From Parerythrobacter jejuensis (GTDB lineage Bacteria > Pseudomonadota > Alphaproteobacteria > Sphingomonadales > Sphingomonadaceae): a stretch of DNA of 64,000 bases. The DNA is taken from positions 930,001 to 994,000 of the forward strand of contig NZ_BAAAZF010000001.1 in the NCBI RefSeq assembly GCF_039536765.1. Reading direction: 5' to 3'. Shown one piece after another: positions 44,083-53,825 of this stretch. The translations under genes were made by a program, and so were the position numbers. Position 1 is the first letter of the stretch; every line of letters starts with the position of its first letter. The notes beneath the pieces are model-generated. The model was not told the DNA's origin, ran no database searches, and worked only from the letters and a program-made list of their open reading frames with translations.

Positions 44083-45021
44083 TCAGCTTTCAAAATTCTG
44101 TGCGGGCTCGCCCACGCAGGCACGCGCCGTCACCAAATCGCTTGGCCAACCGGCAAGTCCTGCCGCAGCATCATAGGATGTTTCGAGAAAGCCGAGCAAG
44201 CATTCTTGGGGATCTGCGCTGCTTGCAACCGCGGCATAGGGAAGAACAAATTCACCCAAATCCTTGTGCCAATACGCATTGCGGGGAGTGACCGGGCTCG
44301 CTGCCAAATCCTCAGGGGAAGGATAGGCATAGGCATAAAAGGCTGCCTCATCCACGCCGCCTCCTCCGAGCCAGAAGCCCGCACTGATCACTTCATGGCT
44401 ATACGCCTCGCGAGTTACGCGGTCAGGCAAATTCGGAAATCCGCCGGGATGTAATGGCGCTCGGCGGCCGGAGAAGCGCGTAACTGCGAGATCGAAACTG
44501 CCCCAGAACAGATGGCTGGGAGAGGATTTTCCGAGATAGGCAGCTCTGAAGCGGGTGAATACAGCATCGACAGACCGGAAAGCAGCGTGGGCGCGCCGGA
44601 TTACATCGGGGTCCCATGACCGGTCCCGCATATCTTGCGAAAATGCGATCACTTCGGGCAATTCGTTAGGCGCACCGAAGAGGGGCGCAGGCAGCCCCAT
44701 GTGATTCAGCCCGTCAGACAATTGCCCATGAAGTTCTGCGACACTCTGGCCAGTAAGAGCGATCGTGGTCGCCTCGCCGCTGTCGCAACCGATAACAATG
44801 CGCGAGCCATGGCAATCGAATTCCACGGCAAAACTCTTGCCGTTTGCCTCCATGGTCCGGGTCGCGAAACCGCGCGGCGTTACCCGAAGCGCTACATGCC
44901 ATCCGTGATTGATCCAGGGATGCAAGCGCGTCGGGAGCTTGCCGATCAGCTGCAAATAGAGATGCGCAGATTCGTAGACCGGTTGCTCGGTAGAAAAATC
45001 GAGGTGCGGCCAAGCGCTCAC
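44083..45021 (-). CDS. DUF5996 family protein
   Basis: A 312-residue cytoplasmic protein I place in the DUF5996 family. It starts with a Trp-Pro motif (SAWPHLDFSTEQPVYESAHL) and has the stretch LYLQLIGKLPTRLHPWINHG then WHVALRV. Other conserved-looking parts are LFWGSFDLAVTRFSGRRAPL and GFWLGGGGVDEAAFYAYAYP. The function of the family is unknown. The GTG start overlaps the egtD stop (GTGA), and the FAD oxidoreductase begins four bases after its own stop, so it is cotranslated with ergothioneine enzymes. No membrane segments or signal. Confidence 0.8.
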   Translation of the reverse strand: MSAWPHLDFSTEQPVYESAHLYLQLIGKLPTRLHPWINHGWHVALRVTPRGFATRTMEANGKSFAVEFDCHGSRIVIGCDSGEATTIALTGQSVAELHGQLSDGLNHMGLPAPLFGAPNELPEVIAFSQDMRDRSWDPDVIRRAHAAFRSVDAVFTRFRAAYLGKSSPSHLFWGSFDLAVTRFSGRRAPLHPGGFPNLPDRVTREAYSHEVISAGFWLGGGGVDEAAFYAYAYPSPEDLAASPVTPRNAYWHKDLGEFVLPYAAVASSADPQECLLGFLETSYDAAAGLAGWPSDLVTARACVGEPAQNFES

Positions 45022-46004
45022 GGCGCACTTCTTGGTATCGATGCTTCAGCAAGGATCAGGCTGAATTGCTCCCCGCTATCGAGCCAGCGCGCGACCGGAG
45101 TCCAGCCGCCCGCCAGCAACAGGGTGCTGGAACTGCGACGGGTGAATTTGTGGCTGTTCTCGGTATGGATGGTTTCGCCATGCGCCATCACAAAGGTTTG
45201 CCCGGCGACTTCGAAGCTTAGGGCTGACTGCGCGACGAGATGCATTTCGATCCGGGCGAAATCATCGTTCCAGCGGGCCTCGTGGCGCAGCTGGTCCACC
45301 GGAATAGAGCCCGCCAATTCACGGTTGATCCGGCGCGCGAGGTTGAGGTTGAATTCTGCCGTTACGCCCTTGGCATCATCATAGGCAGCCTCCAGCACGG
45401 TTGGCTCTTTCACCAGGTCCATCCCGATCAGCAATTTCGAACCTTCGCCAAGCGTCTCGCGCATGGTGCGCAGCAGATCTGTCGCCGTGCGCGGAACCAT
45501 ATTGCCGATTGTCGAGCCGGGGAAAAAGCCGAGATTGGGCATGCTTGCAATGGCGTCGGGCAATTCCACCCGGCGCATAAAATCAGCCTCCACCGGATGG
45601 ACCGGTAGGCCTAGAAACTTAGCCGACAGATCGGCAGCGGCCGCACGCAGGAAATCGCCCGAAATATCGAGCGGCACGTAAGCTGCCGGATCGATTGCGG
45701 TCAGCAGGAGCGGCGTTTTGACCGAACTGCCACTGCCGAATTCCACCACCGCACGCCCGGGACCGATCGCCTCGGCAAAGGCGCTGCCCTGAGCGCGCAA
45801 GATTTCGGTCTCGGCACGGGTCGGATAATACTCCTCGACCTGGGTAATATCCTCGAACAGGCCGGATCCCGCATCGTCATACAGCCAGCGCGCAGGGATA
45901 GCCTTCTGGTCTTCTGACAAGCCCTGCAACACGTCGGACCGGAAGGCGCGATCGACGCCGTCATCATCGAGATCGACCAGCCGCAGGTCGTTATTGGAAG
46001 GCAT
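45018..46004 (-). CDS. egtD: L-histidine N-alpha-methyltransferase
   Basis: EgtD trimethylates histidine to hercynine with SAM, the first step of ergothioneine synthesis. The 328-residue product has the SAM motif VVEFGSGSSVKTPLLL, the acidic EADFM, and FFPGSTIGNMVPR typical of EgtD. LIGMDLVKEPTVLEAAYDDA and the C-terminal FEVAGQTFVMAHGETIHTEN SH(K) region are also present. The ATG overlaps the egtB stop (ATGA), as is common in such pairs. The 46106 start lies inside egtB and was rejected. Confidence 0.96.
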   Translation of the reverse strand: MPSNNDLRLVDLDDDGVDRAFRSDVLQGLSEDQKAIPARWLYDDAGSGLFEDITQVEEYYPTRAETEILRAQGSAFAEAIGPGRAVVEFGSGSSVKTPLLLTAIDPAAYVPLDISGDFLRAAAADLSAKFLGLPVHPVEADFMRRVELPDAIASMPNLGFFPGSTIGNMVPRTATDLLRTMRETLGEGSKLLIGMDLVKEPTVLEAAYDDAKGVTAEFNLNLARRINRELAGSIPVDQLRHEARWNDDFARIEMHLVAQSALSFEVAGQTFVMAHGETIHTENSHKFTRRSSSTLLLAGGWTPVARWLDSGEQFSLILAEASIPRSAP

Positions 46005-47260
46005 CAGATATCCTTGGCGAGCCGCAGGCCAGTGAACTGCCAGCGCTGGTGAGGGTAAAAGAAGTTGCGATAGGACGCCCGCGAATGGCCGCGCGATGTC
46101 GCACAACTTGCGCCTTTGAGCACAAACTGTCCGCTCATGAATTTGCCGTTATATTCGCCGACTGCGCCGCTGGCGGGCTCAAATCGTGGATAGGGCAGAT
46201 AGGCGGAGCGGGTGAATTGCCAGCAATCCCCGAACAGACTGGTACCGCCAGTGGGATGGACCGACCCCGCTGTGTCGATCTGATTGCCACCAGCCGGATC
46301 ATGCGCGGGCGCATCGTCGGAATGCTGTCCACGGGCAATCGCTTCCCATTCGAATTCACTGGGCAGACGTGCTCCGGCCCAAGTCGCAATGGCATCTGCT
46401 TCGAAATAGGAAATATGCGTGGCGGGTGCATTCGGATCACGATCCTGCCAACCTTGCAAAGTGAAGTGCTGCCCTTCGCGCCAATAGCCTGGCGACCGGA
46501 TGCTGTTTTCTTTCACCCAGGCCCAGCCATCCGACAGCCAGAGAGACGCGGTTTCGTAGCCACCATCAGCGATAAACGCATCCCATTCGCGATTGGTCAC
46601 CAGCGTATCGGCAAGCGCGAAGGGTTCGAGCAGCACGCGGTGGCGCGGCCCTTCGCAATCGAAGGCAAAGCCCTCTCCGTCATGACCGATCAGGGCAATG
46701 CCGCCGGGATGTTCATGCCAGCTTCGCTCCGCCGCATGCGCCATGGCAGGCGCCCCGTCCCACATCGCAGGGCCGAGCGGGTTCTGGAACAGCCCATGCT
46801 TGATATCGGTCAGCAGCAGTTCCTGGTGCTGCTGTTCATGCGCGAGGCCCAGCTCGACCAGTGGCCGCAAGTCCGGATCTGCCAGCAGCGGCTGCATCGC
46901 CGCATCGACATGGGCACGCCATTCGAGGATCTGCGCCATTGTCGGCCGTGACAGCATCCCGCGCGAGAAGCGGGCAATGCGTGCGCCCTCTGCCTCGTAA
47001 TAAGAATTGAACAGGAACGGCCACTGCTCGTCGAACAGCTGATATCCCGGCGCATGATCACGCAGCAGGAATGTTTCCCAGAACCACGTTACATGAGCCA
47101 GATGCCACTTGGCGGGAGAGGCATCTTCCATTGACTGGATGGTGGCGTCGCTCTCGCTCAGGGGCGCCGCCAACCCCTCGGTCAGCGCACGCGTCTGGCG
47201 GAAACTTCCAACAAGATCGGGCTCGCTCTGCGCCTGACTGCGCAGCTGTTCCTGAGCCAT
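46004..47260 (-). CDS. egtB: ergothioneine sulfoxide synthase EgtB
   Basis: EgtB is a mononuclear iron enzyme joining hercynine to a sulfur donor (cysteine or gamma-glutamylcysteine) with oxygen. The 418-residue protein has a DinB-like N-terminus with the iron ligands in AKWHLAHVTWFWETFLLRDH and LAHEQQHQELLLTDIKHGLF (HExxH-like HEQQH). A C-terminal formylglycine-enzyme-like domain follows (TLVTNREWDAFIADGGYETA, RLPSEFEWEAIAR, YNGKFMSGQFVLKGAS). The start at 47260 has a GGGAGAC site. First gene of a five-gene minus-strand operon; no EgtC or EgtE is visible. Confidence 0.96.
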   Translation of the reverse strand: MAQEQLRSQAQSEPDLVGSFRQTRALTEGLAAPLSESDATIQSMEDASPAKWHLAHVTWFWETFLLRDHAPGYQLFDEQWPFLFNSYYEAEGARIARFSRGMLSRPTMAQILEWRAHVDAAMQPLLADPDLRPLVELGLAHEQQHQELLLTDIKHGLFQNPLGPAMWDGAPAMAHAAERSWHEHPGGIALIGHDGEGFAFDCEGPRHRVLLEPFALADTLVTNREWDAFIADGGYETASLWLSDGWAWVKENSIRSPGYWREGQHFTLQGWQDRDPNAPATHISYFEADAIATWAGARLPSEFEWEAIARGQHSDDAPAHDPAGGNQIDTAGSVHPTGGTSLFGDCWQFTRSAYLPYPRFEPASGAVGEYNGKFMSGQFVLKGASCATSRGHSRASYRNFFYPHQRWQFTGLRLAKDI

Positions 47261-47380
47261 GGTAGGGTCTCCCTCGGCGACCGGTCCAAGGCCGCTATGA
47301 AGGAACACTGTGACAATTGAAAGGCTTAGGCGGAAATCACCTGCCTCGTGTTTGCAACGCTGCGTCGGAGAAAGGCCAGA

Positions 47381-48757
47381 TCATGCCGCGTTCGCGGCGC
47401 GCTGATCCTTCGCGGCCAATTGCAGCATCTCTGCAATCAGGAACGCCAGCTCGATCGATTGCGCCGCGTTGAGCCGCGGATCACAATGCGTGTGATAGCG
47501 ATCGTTCAGGCCTTCATCGGTAATCGCCACGGCTCCGCCGACGCATTCGGTCACATCCTGTCCGGTCATTTCCAGATGGACGCCGCCCGGATGGGTCCCT
47601 TCCGCCCGGTGGACCGCGAAGAAGCCACGCACCTCGGCAGTGATCCGGTCAAACGGGCGCGTCTTGTAGCCGCTATCTGCCTTGATCACATTGCCGTGCA
47701 TGGGGTCACAGCTCCACACCACGGGATGCCCTTCCCGCTCCACTGCACGGACGAGGCGCGGCAGCCCGGCTTCGACCTTGTCATGGCCAAAACGGCTGAT
47801 CAGTGTGATCCGGCCCGGTTCCCGCGCAGGGTTAAGCTCATCGAGCAATTTGACCAGCACATCCGGTTCCAGGCTCGGCCCGCATTTGATGCCGAGCGGA
47901 TTGCCAATGCCGCGCGCAAACTCGATATGGGCGCTACCATCAAAGCGGGTGCGATCCCCGATCCAGACCATGTGTGCGCTGGTGTCATACCAGTCGCCGG
48001 TCAGCGAATCCTGCCGTGTCATCGCTTGCTCGTAAGGAAGCAGCAAAGCCTCGTGGCTGGTGTAGAAGCTGGTGCCCTGCAATTGCGGGACAGTGCCGGG
48101 ATCAACCCCGCAGGCTTCCATGAAATCGAGCGCTTCACCGATCCGGTCGGCGGTCTCGGCAAACTTGTCGGCCCACGGGCTGCGGCCCATGAAATCCAGC
48201 GTCCACTGGTGCACCTGCCGCAAATTCGCATAGCCGCCACCGGCAAAGGCGCGCAGCAGGTTGAGCGTGGCCGCCGCTTGCGAATAGGCCTTCACCATGC
48301 GTTCGGGATCGTTGCGGCGCTGAACCGGATCGAATTCGATCCCGTTGACATTATCGCCAAAATAACTCGGCAAAGTGACCGAGCCCTGCGTTTCGGTGTC
48401 GGAGCTGCGCGGCTTGGCAAACTGCCCCGCCATCCGGCCCACTTTGACCACCGGCAGCTTGCCCGCGAACGTCATCACGACTGCCATTTGCAGGATCACG
48501 CGGAATGTATCGCGGATATTGTTGGGGTGAAATTCAGCAAAGCTCTCGGCGCAATCGCCGCCTTGCAACAGGAAGGCCCGCCCGCCGGCAACCTCGGCCA
48601 GATCGGCCTTCAGCGCGCGCGCTTCACCTGCAAACACCAGCGGCGGATAGGCAGCCAGCTTCTCCTCCGCCGCGACCAGCGCAGCAGGGTCCTCATAGCG
48701 CGGCAAATGCCTTGCTTCGTGCGCTTTCCAGCTATCGGGTTTCCAGTCGCGAGCCAT
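47381..48757 (-). CDS. class II 3-deoxy-7-phosphoheptulonate (DAHP) synthase
   Basis: A 458-residue class II (plant-type) DAHP synthase, the first shikimate-pathway enzyme. Signatures are [20 protein letters not shown] with the metal-binding Cys, [15 protein letters not shown], and [20 protein letters not shown], followed by [20 protein letters not shown] with a metal-binding His and a C-terminal [20 protein letters not shown] are also present. Start [16 protein letters not shown] at 48757 fits. Feedback regulation cannot be read from the sequence. Monocistronic. Confidence 0.96.
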   Translation of the reverse strand: MARDWKPDSWKAHEARHLPRYEDPAALVAAEEKLAAYPPLVFAGEARALKADLAEVAGGRAFLLQGGDCAESFAEFHPNNIRDTFRVILQMAVVMTFAGKLPVVKVGRMAGQFAKPRSSDTETQGSVTLPSYFGDNVNGIEFDPVQRRNDPERMVKAYSQAAATLNLLRAFAGGGYANLRQVHQWTLDFMGRSPWADKFAETADRIGEALDFMEACGVDPGTVPQLQGTSFYTSHEALLLPYEQAMTRQDSLTGDWYDTSAHMVWIGDRTRFDGSAHIEFARGIGNPLGIKCGPSLEPDVLVKLLDELNPAREPGRITLISRFGHDKVEAGLPRLVRAVEREGHPVVWSCDPMHGNVIKADSGYKTRPFDRITAEVRGFFAVHRAEGTHPGGVHLEMTGQDVTECVGGAVAITDEGLNDRYHTHCDPRLNAAQSIELAFLIAEMLQLAAKDQRAANAA

Positions 48758-48850
48758 AATACCTGTCTTTCAGCAATTCAGCAGGCGACAATACGGGGTC
48801 CTGTCCCTTGTTCGCAAGCGCAATAAAGCTTGGGCGTACCCAAGATCGGG

Positions 48851-51787
48851 TCAGCGCCCCACCGCCTGCGCCCGGAAAGTGCTCACTTTTGCAAGCTCCT
48901 GCCCCTCCGGAATGACAGCAAGGCGATATCCGGGCCGCGAGGCGAGATAGCGTCGCGCCAGCGCCTGCATCGCTTCGGGCGTGGTTTGCGAATAATCGTT
49001 GAGCAAGGAACGGATCACAGCCACACGACGGGAATCGTAGGTTGCCCCCTCGAGTTGGAACATCCAGAAACCGTTCCCGGTCGACGCGCGACTGATCAAT
49101 TGGCGCAGCGGCTCGGTCACACGATTAAGTTCGTCCGCGCTCGGCGGATTGTTGGCAATGTCACTCGCAATCGATTCGGCCGCCGCGAAGAAGGTCGGCA
49201 CATCCTCCGGCTTGAGCTGCGCAAAGGCGGTGATCGTGCCGCCCTCTTCCAGGTCAACCGGCCAGTCCGAACTCACTTGCGGAGCGTAACTTGCCCCCGC
49301 CCGTTCGCGCATTTCGTCCATCAGCCGGTTCATGAATAGCTGGGTGAGGATTTCGATCTGACGCGACTCGCGGATATTGGCGACCCCTCCGCCACTCGGC
49401 CACGAGATGACAGCGGCAGCCTGATTGGCATCACCCCGATGCTTCAGAACTGTGGTATCGCCTGCCGACGGAAAGCCCGGCGTGCGACTGGCGGCTTCGG
49501 CCGGGATTGGTGAGCGTTCCGGCAAGGCACCAAAGGTCTTGCGCAAGGCCTCCAGGGTCTCGTCACGATTGAACTCGCCAAAGATCATGACCTCGACCGG
49601 CCCTTGCGCCAGCAAAGGCTCCCACACTTCGCGGAAACCTTCGGGTGTGGTTTGGGCCATCATTTCGGGCGTCGGTGTGGCGAAGCGTGGATCGCGATCA
49701 CGCAACAGATAATCCAGATCACGCGACAACAGGCCGCCCGGGCTGGTGGCATAGCTTTCATAGGCCAACCTTGACGCTGCCTGGGCGCGGATAATCGGGT
49801 TCGGATCCCAGCGCGGCATGCCAAGCTTTGCGGCAAACAGGTAAAGCTGGTCGGCAAGGTCGGATCCCCGGGTCTGCGCTTCGAACGTAAAGACGGCATC
49901 GTCGATCTTGAAATCGAAGCCGAGCTTGCGGCCCGTGGCAATACGGTCGAGCTCTTCCTGGCCGAGTTCCCCGACTCCCGAGCCGACCAGTGCCATTTCG
50001 CCCAGCAGGACATACGGCGCGTCCCGGTCGCCGAAGCCGCGATAACCACTACCGAAGCGGACTTTCACAGCGACCCGGCCTGGCTCTGCATCATTGGGCC
50101 ACAGCATCGCGCGAACACCATTGGCAAATTGCACCTGCTCGATCCCGAGGATGCCCAGCGGCCCGCTCTGCGCGACTACGCCCGGTTCACCAATCGGCGG
50201 CAGGTCTTCAAACGAGATGTTGCTGGCGGCCAGACGTGCGCTGGAATCCGCAGTAACCGGCTCCAGCAGAGCGGTCCGCAAGTCGTCTTCGCCCGCTTCG
50301 CCAGTGGATGGCGTGACGTAGACCGAGCGAATAACATCGCCTTCAAACAGAGCGCGCGTGCGCGCCAGGATCGCGGCAGGGGTGACCCGTTCCTGCATAT
50401 TGCGGAACACGTCCAGCACCGTTTCGGGCGCGGCGGTGGTTTCGCGAATATCGACGGCATCGACCAGATTGTCGGCCAGGCGTGCCCCGGGCGCAACCGG
50501 CGCTTCATCGACCGAGGCTTTGAATGCGACATCGAATTCGGCGACTTCGCGCGCGATTTCTTCAGCGGTCGGCGGGCTCGACAAGGCATCTGCGATCACA
50601 CTGCGCACATCTTTCAAGGCGGCTTGCCAATCATCCGTCAGCGGAGCGAAATTGACGAAGGTCGCGTCGGCACTGCGGCTGACATCGTCTTGTTGAACCT
50701 GCGCGTAAAGGAAGCTGCCGCCGCCGCGTGCGCGCTTTTCCAGACGTCGGTTGATCAGCGCCTGTGACAGCGCATCCATCAACAGGCCTTCATTGTAGAC
50801 GATCGTGTCTTGCACAGGCCGCCAGGGGCGCATGATGGCATAAGTATAGCTGCGCGGCAGATCGGGTTCGATCAGCACTGCTGTCTCGCCCACCGGATTG
50901 GCGGCGTCAGCGCCCGCTGGGGCAACCGGATCGCCAAAGTCAGGTGCTTCCGCGCCCTCGCCTTGCCCCTGCCAATCGTTGAAATATTCCTCGATCAGGC
51001 GCGCAAATTCGACCGGATCGGCGTCTCCGGCCACAACGATCACCGCGTTTTCAGGCCGGTACCAGCGTTTGTGGAAGGCATCGACCGCATCGGCCTTGGC
51101 CCCGCTCAACGTTTCGACCGTCCCAATCGGGGAGCGTTCCGCCAATCGCTGGCCTGCGAACAAGGTCGCGCGGCGCGCATCGCCGACCCGCTGGGCTGGC
51201 CCGCCCCGCTCGCGCTTCTCCGCCATCACGATCGGCACTTCGGCGGCCAGATTGGCGTCATTGATCACCGGTTCACGGACCATGCCCGAGAGCAGCTTGA
51301 AGCTCTCTTCCAGCTTGGCCGGGTTCGCTTCGGGCAGGTCCAGCTTGTACACCGTCTGGGTCGGGCTGGTCACTGCGTTTGTATCGCTGCCAAAAGTCGC
51401 GCCCAGCCGTTGCCAGGTTGGGATTGCCTGGGCCGGGCCGAGATATTTGCTTTCGCGGAACAACAGATGCTCCAGCAAATGGGCAAAGCCGCGTTCCTCA
51501 TCCCGTTCGTGCAGCGAGCCCGCATCGATCCTGATGCGGATCGAGACCTGTTCCGGCGGCACCCCGTTGCGGCGCACAGCATAGCGCAGCCCATTGTCGA
51601 GCTCGCCAAACAGCCAGGCCCGGTCAACCGGGACATTGCTTCCCTCATAAAGCCACGGCGTTTCTTCCTCGCTTTGCAGCGAAGCTGGCCGTTCCTCGGC
51701 CACATCCTGCGCCGGAAGCGGATGGGCCAGCAGGGCAAGCGGAAGGAACAGCGCGAAGTGCCGGGCGGCACGCGGGAAAATGATCAT
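48851..51787 (-). CDS. exported M16 family zinc metalloprotease
   Basis: A 978-residue M16 peptidase (PqqL/insulinase-like). An N-terminal signal (MIIFPRAARHFALFLPLALL, cut near HPLPAQ) is followed by the active N-terminal domain. This has the inverted zinc motif HLLEH in RGFAHLLEHLLFRESKYLGP and the downstream Glu near VPIVMAEKRERGG. A second M16 unit lies at about 500-940 without the zinc motif, as is usual for the C-terminal half. Such periplasmic enzymes degrade peptides or process cofactors. The 51847 start overlaps the nfuA promoter region and was rejected. Divergent from nfuA. Confidence 0.93.
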   Translation of the reverse strand: MIIFPRAARHFALFLPLALLAHPLPAQDVAEERPASLQSEEETPWLYEGSNVPVDRAWLFGELDNGLRYAVRRNGVPPEQVSIRIRIDAGSLHERDEERGFAHLLEHLLFRESKYLGPAQAIPTWQRLGATFGSDTNAVTSPTQTVYKLDLPEANPAKLEESFKLLSGMVREPVINDANLAAEVPIVMAEKRERGGPAQRVGDARRATLFAGQRLAERSPIGTVETLSGAKADAVDAFHKRWYRPENAVIVVAGDADPVEFARLIEEYFNDWQGQGEGAEAPDFGDPVAPAGADAANPVGETAVLIEPDLPRSYTYAIMRPWRPVQDTIVYNEGLLMDALSQALINRRLEKRARGGGSFLYAQVQQDDVSRSADATFVNFAPLTDDWQAALKDVRSVIADALSSPPTAEEIAREVAEFDVAFKASVDEAPVAPGARLADNLVDAVDIRETTAAPETVLDVFRNMQERVTPAAILARTRALFEGDVIRSVYVTPSTGEAGEDDLRTALLEPVTADSSARLAASNISFEDLPPIGEPGVVAQSGPLGILGIEQVQFANGVRAMLWPNDAEPGRVAVKVRFGSGYRGFGDRDAPYVLLGEMALVGSGVGELGQEELDRIATGRKLGFDFKIDDAVFTFEAQTRGSDLADQLYLFAAKLGMPRWDPNPIIRAQAASRLAYESYATSPGGLLSRDLDYLLRDRDPRFATPTPEMMAQTTPEGFREVWEPLLAQGPVEVMIFGEFNRDETLEALRKTFGALPERSPIPAEAASRTPGFPSAGDTTVLKHRGDANQAAAVISWPSGGGVANIRESRQIEILTQLFMNRLMDEMRERAGASYAPQVSSDWPVDLEEGGTITAFAQLKPEDVPTFFAAAESIASDIANNPPSADELNRVTEPLRQLISRASTGNGFWMFQLEGATYDSRRVAVIRSLLNDYSQTTPEAMQALARRYLASRPGYRLAVIPEGQELAKVSTFRAQAVGR

Positions 51788-51867
51788 GGCCACGACTATA
51801 GAGAGACTATCGGTGAAGGGACAGTGAATAGCTTGTCGCACCCGCAAACCCTCCCTACATCAAAGGC

Positions 51868-52446
51868 ATGTTCATCGAGACCGAAACCACCCCGAACCCG
51901 TCGACCCTCAAATTCCTGCCGGGACAGCAGGTGATGCCGAGCGGATCGCGTGAATTCACCACGCCGGAGGATGCCGAGGCGAGCCCGCTGGGACAGGCGA
52001 TTTTCGATACCGGCGAAGTCACCAATGTGTTTTTCGGGTCCGACTTTGTCTCGGTGTCAAAGGCGCCCGGTGTCGATTGGCCTGATCTAAAGCCGCAAGT
52101 GGTGTCGATCCTGCTCGATCATTTTGTCAGCCAGGCCCCCTTGTTTGCCGGTGGCGATGCGAGTGGGATTGCCGTGCCGGCAGAAGAAACCATGGTCGTC
52201 GAAGACGATCCAGCCAATGCCGAGATTGTCGAGCAGATTAACGAGCTGCTCGAGACCAGAGTTCGCCCGGCAGTGGCAGGCGACGGCGGCGATATTGCTT
52301 ATCGCGGGTTCAAGGACGGGGTCGTCTACCTAACCCTGCAGGGCGCCTGCTCCGGATGTCCGTCTTCCACGGCAACGCTGAAGCATGGAATCGAAGGATT
52401 GTTGAAACATTATGTGCCCGAGGTCGTTGAAGTCCGCGCAGCCTGA
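51868..52446 (+). CDS. nfuA: NfuA-type Fe-S cluster carrier
   Basis: A 192-residue Fe-S biogenesis protein. An N-terminal Nfu_N domain (MFIETETTPNPSTLKFLPGQ) and a C-terminal NifU-like domain (LLETRVRPAVAGDGGDIAYR then GFKDGVVYLTLQGACSGCPS) contain the cluster-binding CxxC at CSGC. NfuA accepts and delivers [4Fe-4S] clusters to client enzymes such as lipoyl or MiaB-type radical-SAM proteins; miaB lies about 4 kb downstream in the window, though that proximity is not proof of a link. It is the first of several plus-strand genes. Confidence 0.95.
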   Translation: MFIETETTPNPSTLKFLPGQQVMPSGSREFTTPEDAEASPLGQAIFDTGEVTNVFFGSDFVSVSKAPGVDWPDLKPQVVSILLDHFVSQAPLFAGGDASGIAVPAEETMVVEDDPANAEIVEQINELLETRVRPAVAGDGGDIAYRGFKDGVVYLTLQGACSGCPSSTATLKHGIEGLLKHYVPEVVEVRAA

Positions 52447-52472
52447 ATTTTGGCCCACGCGAGAGGGATTTC

Positions 52473-53081
52473 ATGACCAAACAATATCACGACACCATCC
52501 TGAGCGACGCCGCGCTTGACCAACTCTACAATCACGCGCGCACTTATAATGGCTGGCTCGACAAAGATGTCAGCGAAGACCAGCTGCGCGCCATTTACGA
52601 TCTGATGAAAATGGCGCCGACCTCTGCCAATATGCAGCCAGGCCGGTTTGTCTGGGTCCGCTCGCAAGAGGCCAAGGAGCGCCTGGCCGAATGTGCTTCG
52701 GAAGGCAACAAGGACAAGATTCGCGCTGCCCCGGTCACCGTCGTGATCGGATACGACATCGATTTCCACGAGCAATTGCCGTGGCTGTTTCCGCACACCG
52801 ACGCCAAGAGTTGGTTCGAAGGCGATGAGGAAGGCCGGATCGAGGGAGCCAAGCGCAATTCCGCCCTCCAAGGCGCTTACATGATCTTGGCGGCACGCGC
52901 ACAAGGACTGGATTGCGGCCCTATGTCGGGCGTCGATCTTGACCAGGTCACCGGCGCATTTTTTGCCGACCAGCCGCGCGTGAAGGCCGACTGGGTGTGT
53001 TCGATCGGTTATGGGGACCCGAACACAATCTTCGACCGCAGCCCAAGACCGGATTTCGAACGCTTTAATTCCATCGCCTGA
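52473..53081 (+). CDS. rutE: malonic semialdehyde reductase RutE-like (nitroreductase fold)
   Basis: A 202-residue FMN nitroreductase-fold protein of the RutE/HadB subgroup. It has MKMAPTSANMQPGRFVWVRS with the Ser/Asn flavin contacts and PGR motif, then EGARKRNSALQGAYMILAAR-like sequence, and GLDCGPMSGVDLDQVTGAFF. RutE reduces malonic semialdehyde in pyrimidine breakdown; without other rut genes here, a general NAD(P)H oxidoreductase is equally possible. It starts 26 bases after nfuA. Confidence 0.85.
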   Translation: MTKQYHDTILSDAALDQLYNHARTYNGWLDKDVSEDQLRAIYDLMKMAPTSANMQPGRFVWVRSQEAKERLAECASEGNKDKIRAAPVTVVIGYDIDFHEQLPWLFPHTDAKSWFEGDEEGRIEGAKRNSALQGAYMILAARAQGLDCGPMSGVDLDQVTGAFFADQPRVKADWVCSIGYGDPNTIFDRSPRPDFERFNSIA

Positions 53082-53198
53082 CCGGTTTTCGCTTCCGAGA
53101 GCGCAATTTGGTGTCCGCGCGTCAATTTTTGGCGCTTGCGCGACCGGTCCGATGCGTGGCATCGCCTGTTGCGGGACTGAAGGGCAAGAAATTCCATC

Positions 53199-53825
53199 AT
53201 GAGAACACTGGCAATCGATTGCTCGACTGAAGCATGTTCGATTGCCTTGTTCGAAGATGATGCGCTGGTCGCAAACGACCATCGTGTTCTCGGTCGTGGT
53301 CACGCCGAGCACCTTGTCCCGATGATCGCACAACTGCCAGACAAGGGATGTGCCGACCGCATATTGGTCGCGCGCGGACCGGGCAGTTTCACAGGAGTGC
53401 GGATCGGTATTGCCACCGCCCGCGCGTTGGGCCTGGCATGGAAGGCCGATATTGCTGGCTACCCCACGCTGGGCCTTGTTGCTGCGATGGCACACGCCCA
53501 GCATCCCGGCGAATCGCTGGATGTCGCCATGACCGGGGGTCACGGTGATTGGTTTGTCCAGTCCTTCGATCCCTTCGGCGCCCCTGCATCGCCAAATCGA
53601 TCTATGGCGCCAGACGCTGCGATCGCGGCGTACCGGGCAGAGATCGTCGCAGGCACGGAAGCAGAAGCCCTCGTGTCCCGGCGCGGATACGGAACGGCGC
53701 TCTCCCTCCACCCCGATGCTTCGTTTGCGCTTTCTATCCTCCCGGATTTGCTCGGCACAGATGTGAGCCCGATCTATGGCCGCGCACCCGATGCAAAACC
53801 TGCCAGGCCAAGGCCCAAGCCATGA
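53199..53825 (+). CDS. tsaB: tRNA threonylcarbamoyladenosine synthesis protein TsaB
   Basis: TsaB, with TsaD and TsaE, helps install t6A37 on ANN-decoding tRNAs. The 208-residue ASKHA-fold protein starts MRTLAIDCSTEACSIALFED and has the conserved GRGHAEHLVPMIAQL and VARGPGSFTGVRIGIATARA stretches. The stop overlaps the rimI start (ATGA), a common arrangement in proteobacteria. The 117-base gap upstream separates it from rutE-like; no promoter was confidently found. Confidence 0.95.
   Translation: MRTLAIDCSTEACSIALFEDDALVANDHRVLGRGHAEHLVPMIAQLPDKGCADRILVARGPGSFTGVRIGIATARALGLAWKADIAGYPTLGLVAAMAHAQHPGESLDVAMTGGHGDWFVQSFDPFGAPASPNRSMAPDAAIAAYRAEIVAGTEAEALVSRRGYGTALSLHPDASFALSILPDLLGTDVSPIYGRAPDAKPARPRPKP

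Noticed and set aside
50810-51934. 374-residue plus-strand ORF opposite the M16 protease
   Set aside because: It overlaps a well-supported protease and runs into nfuA in another frame.
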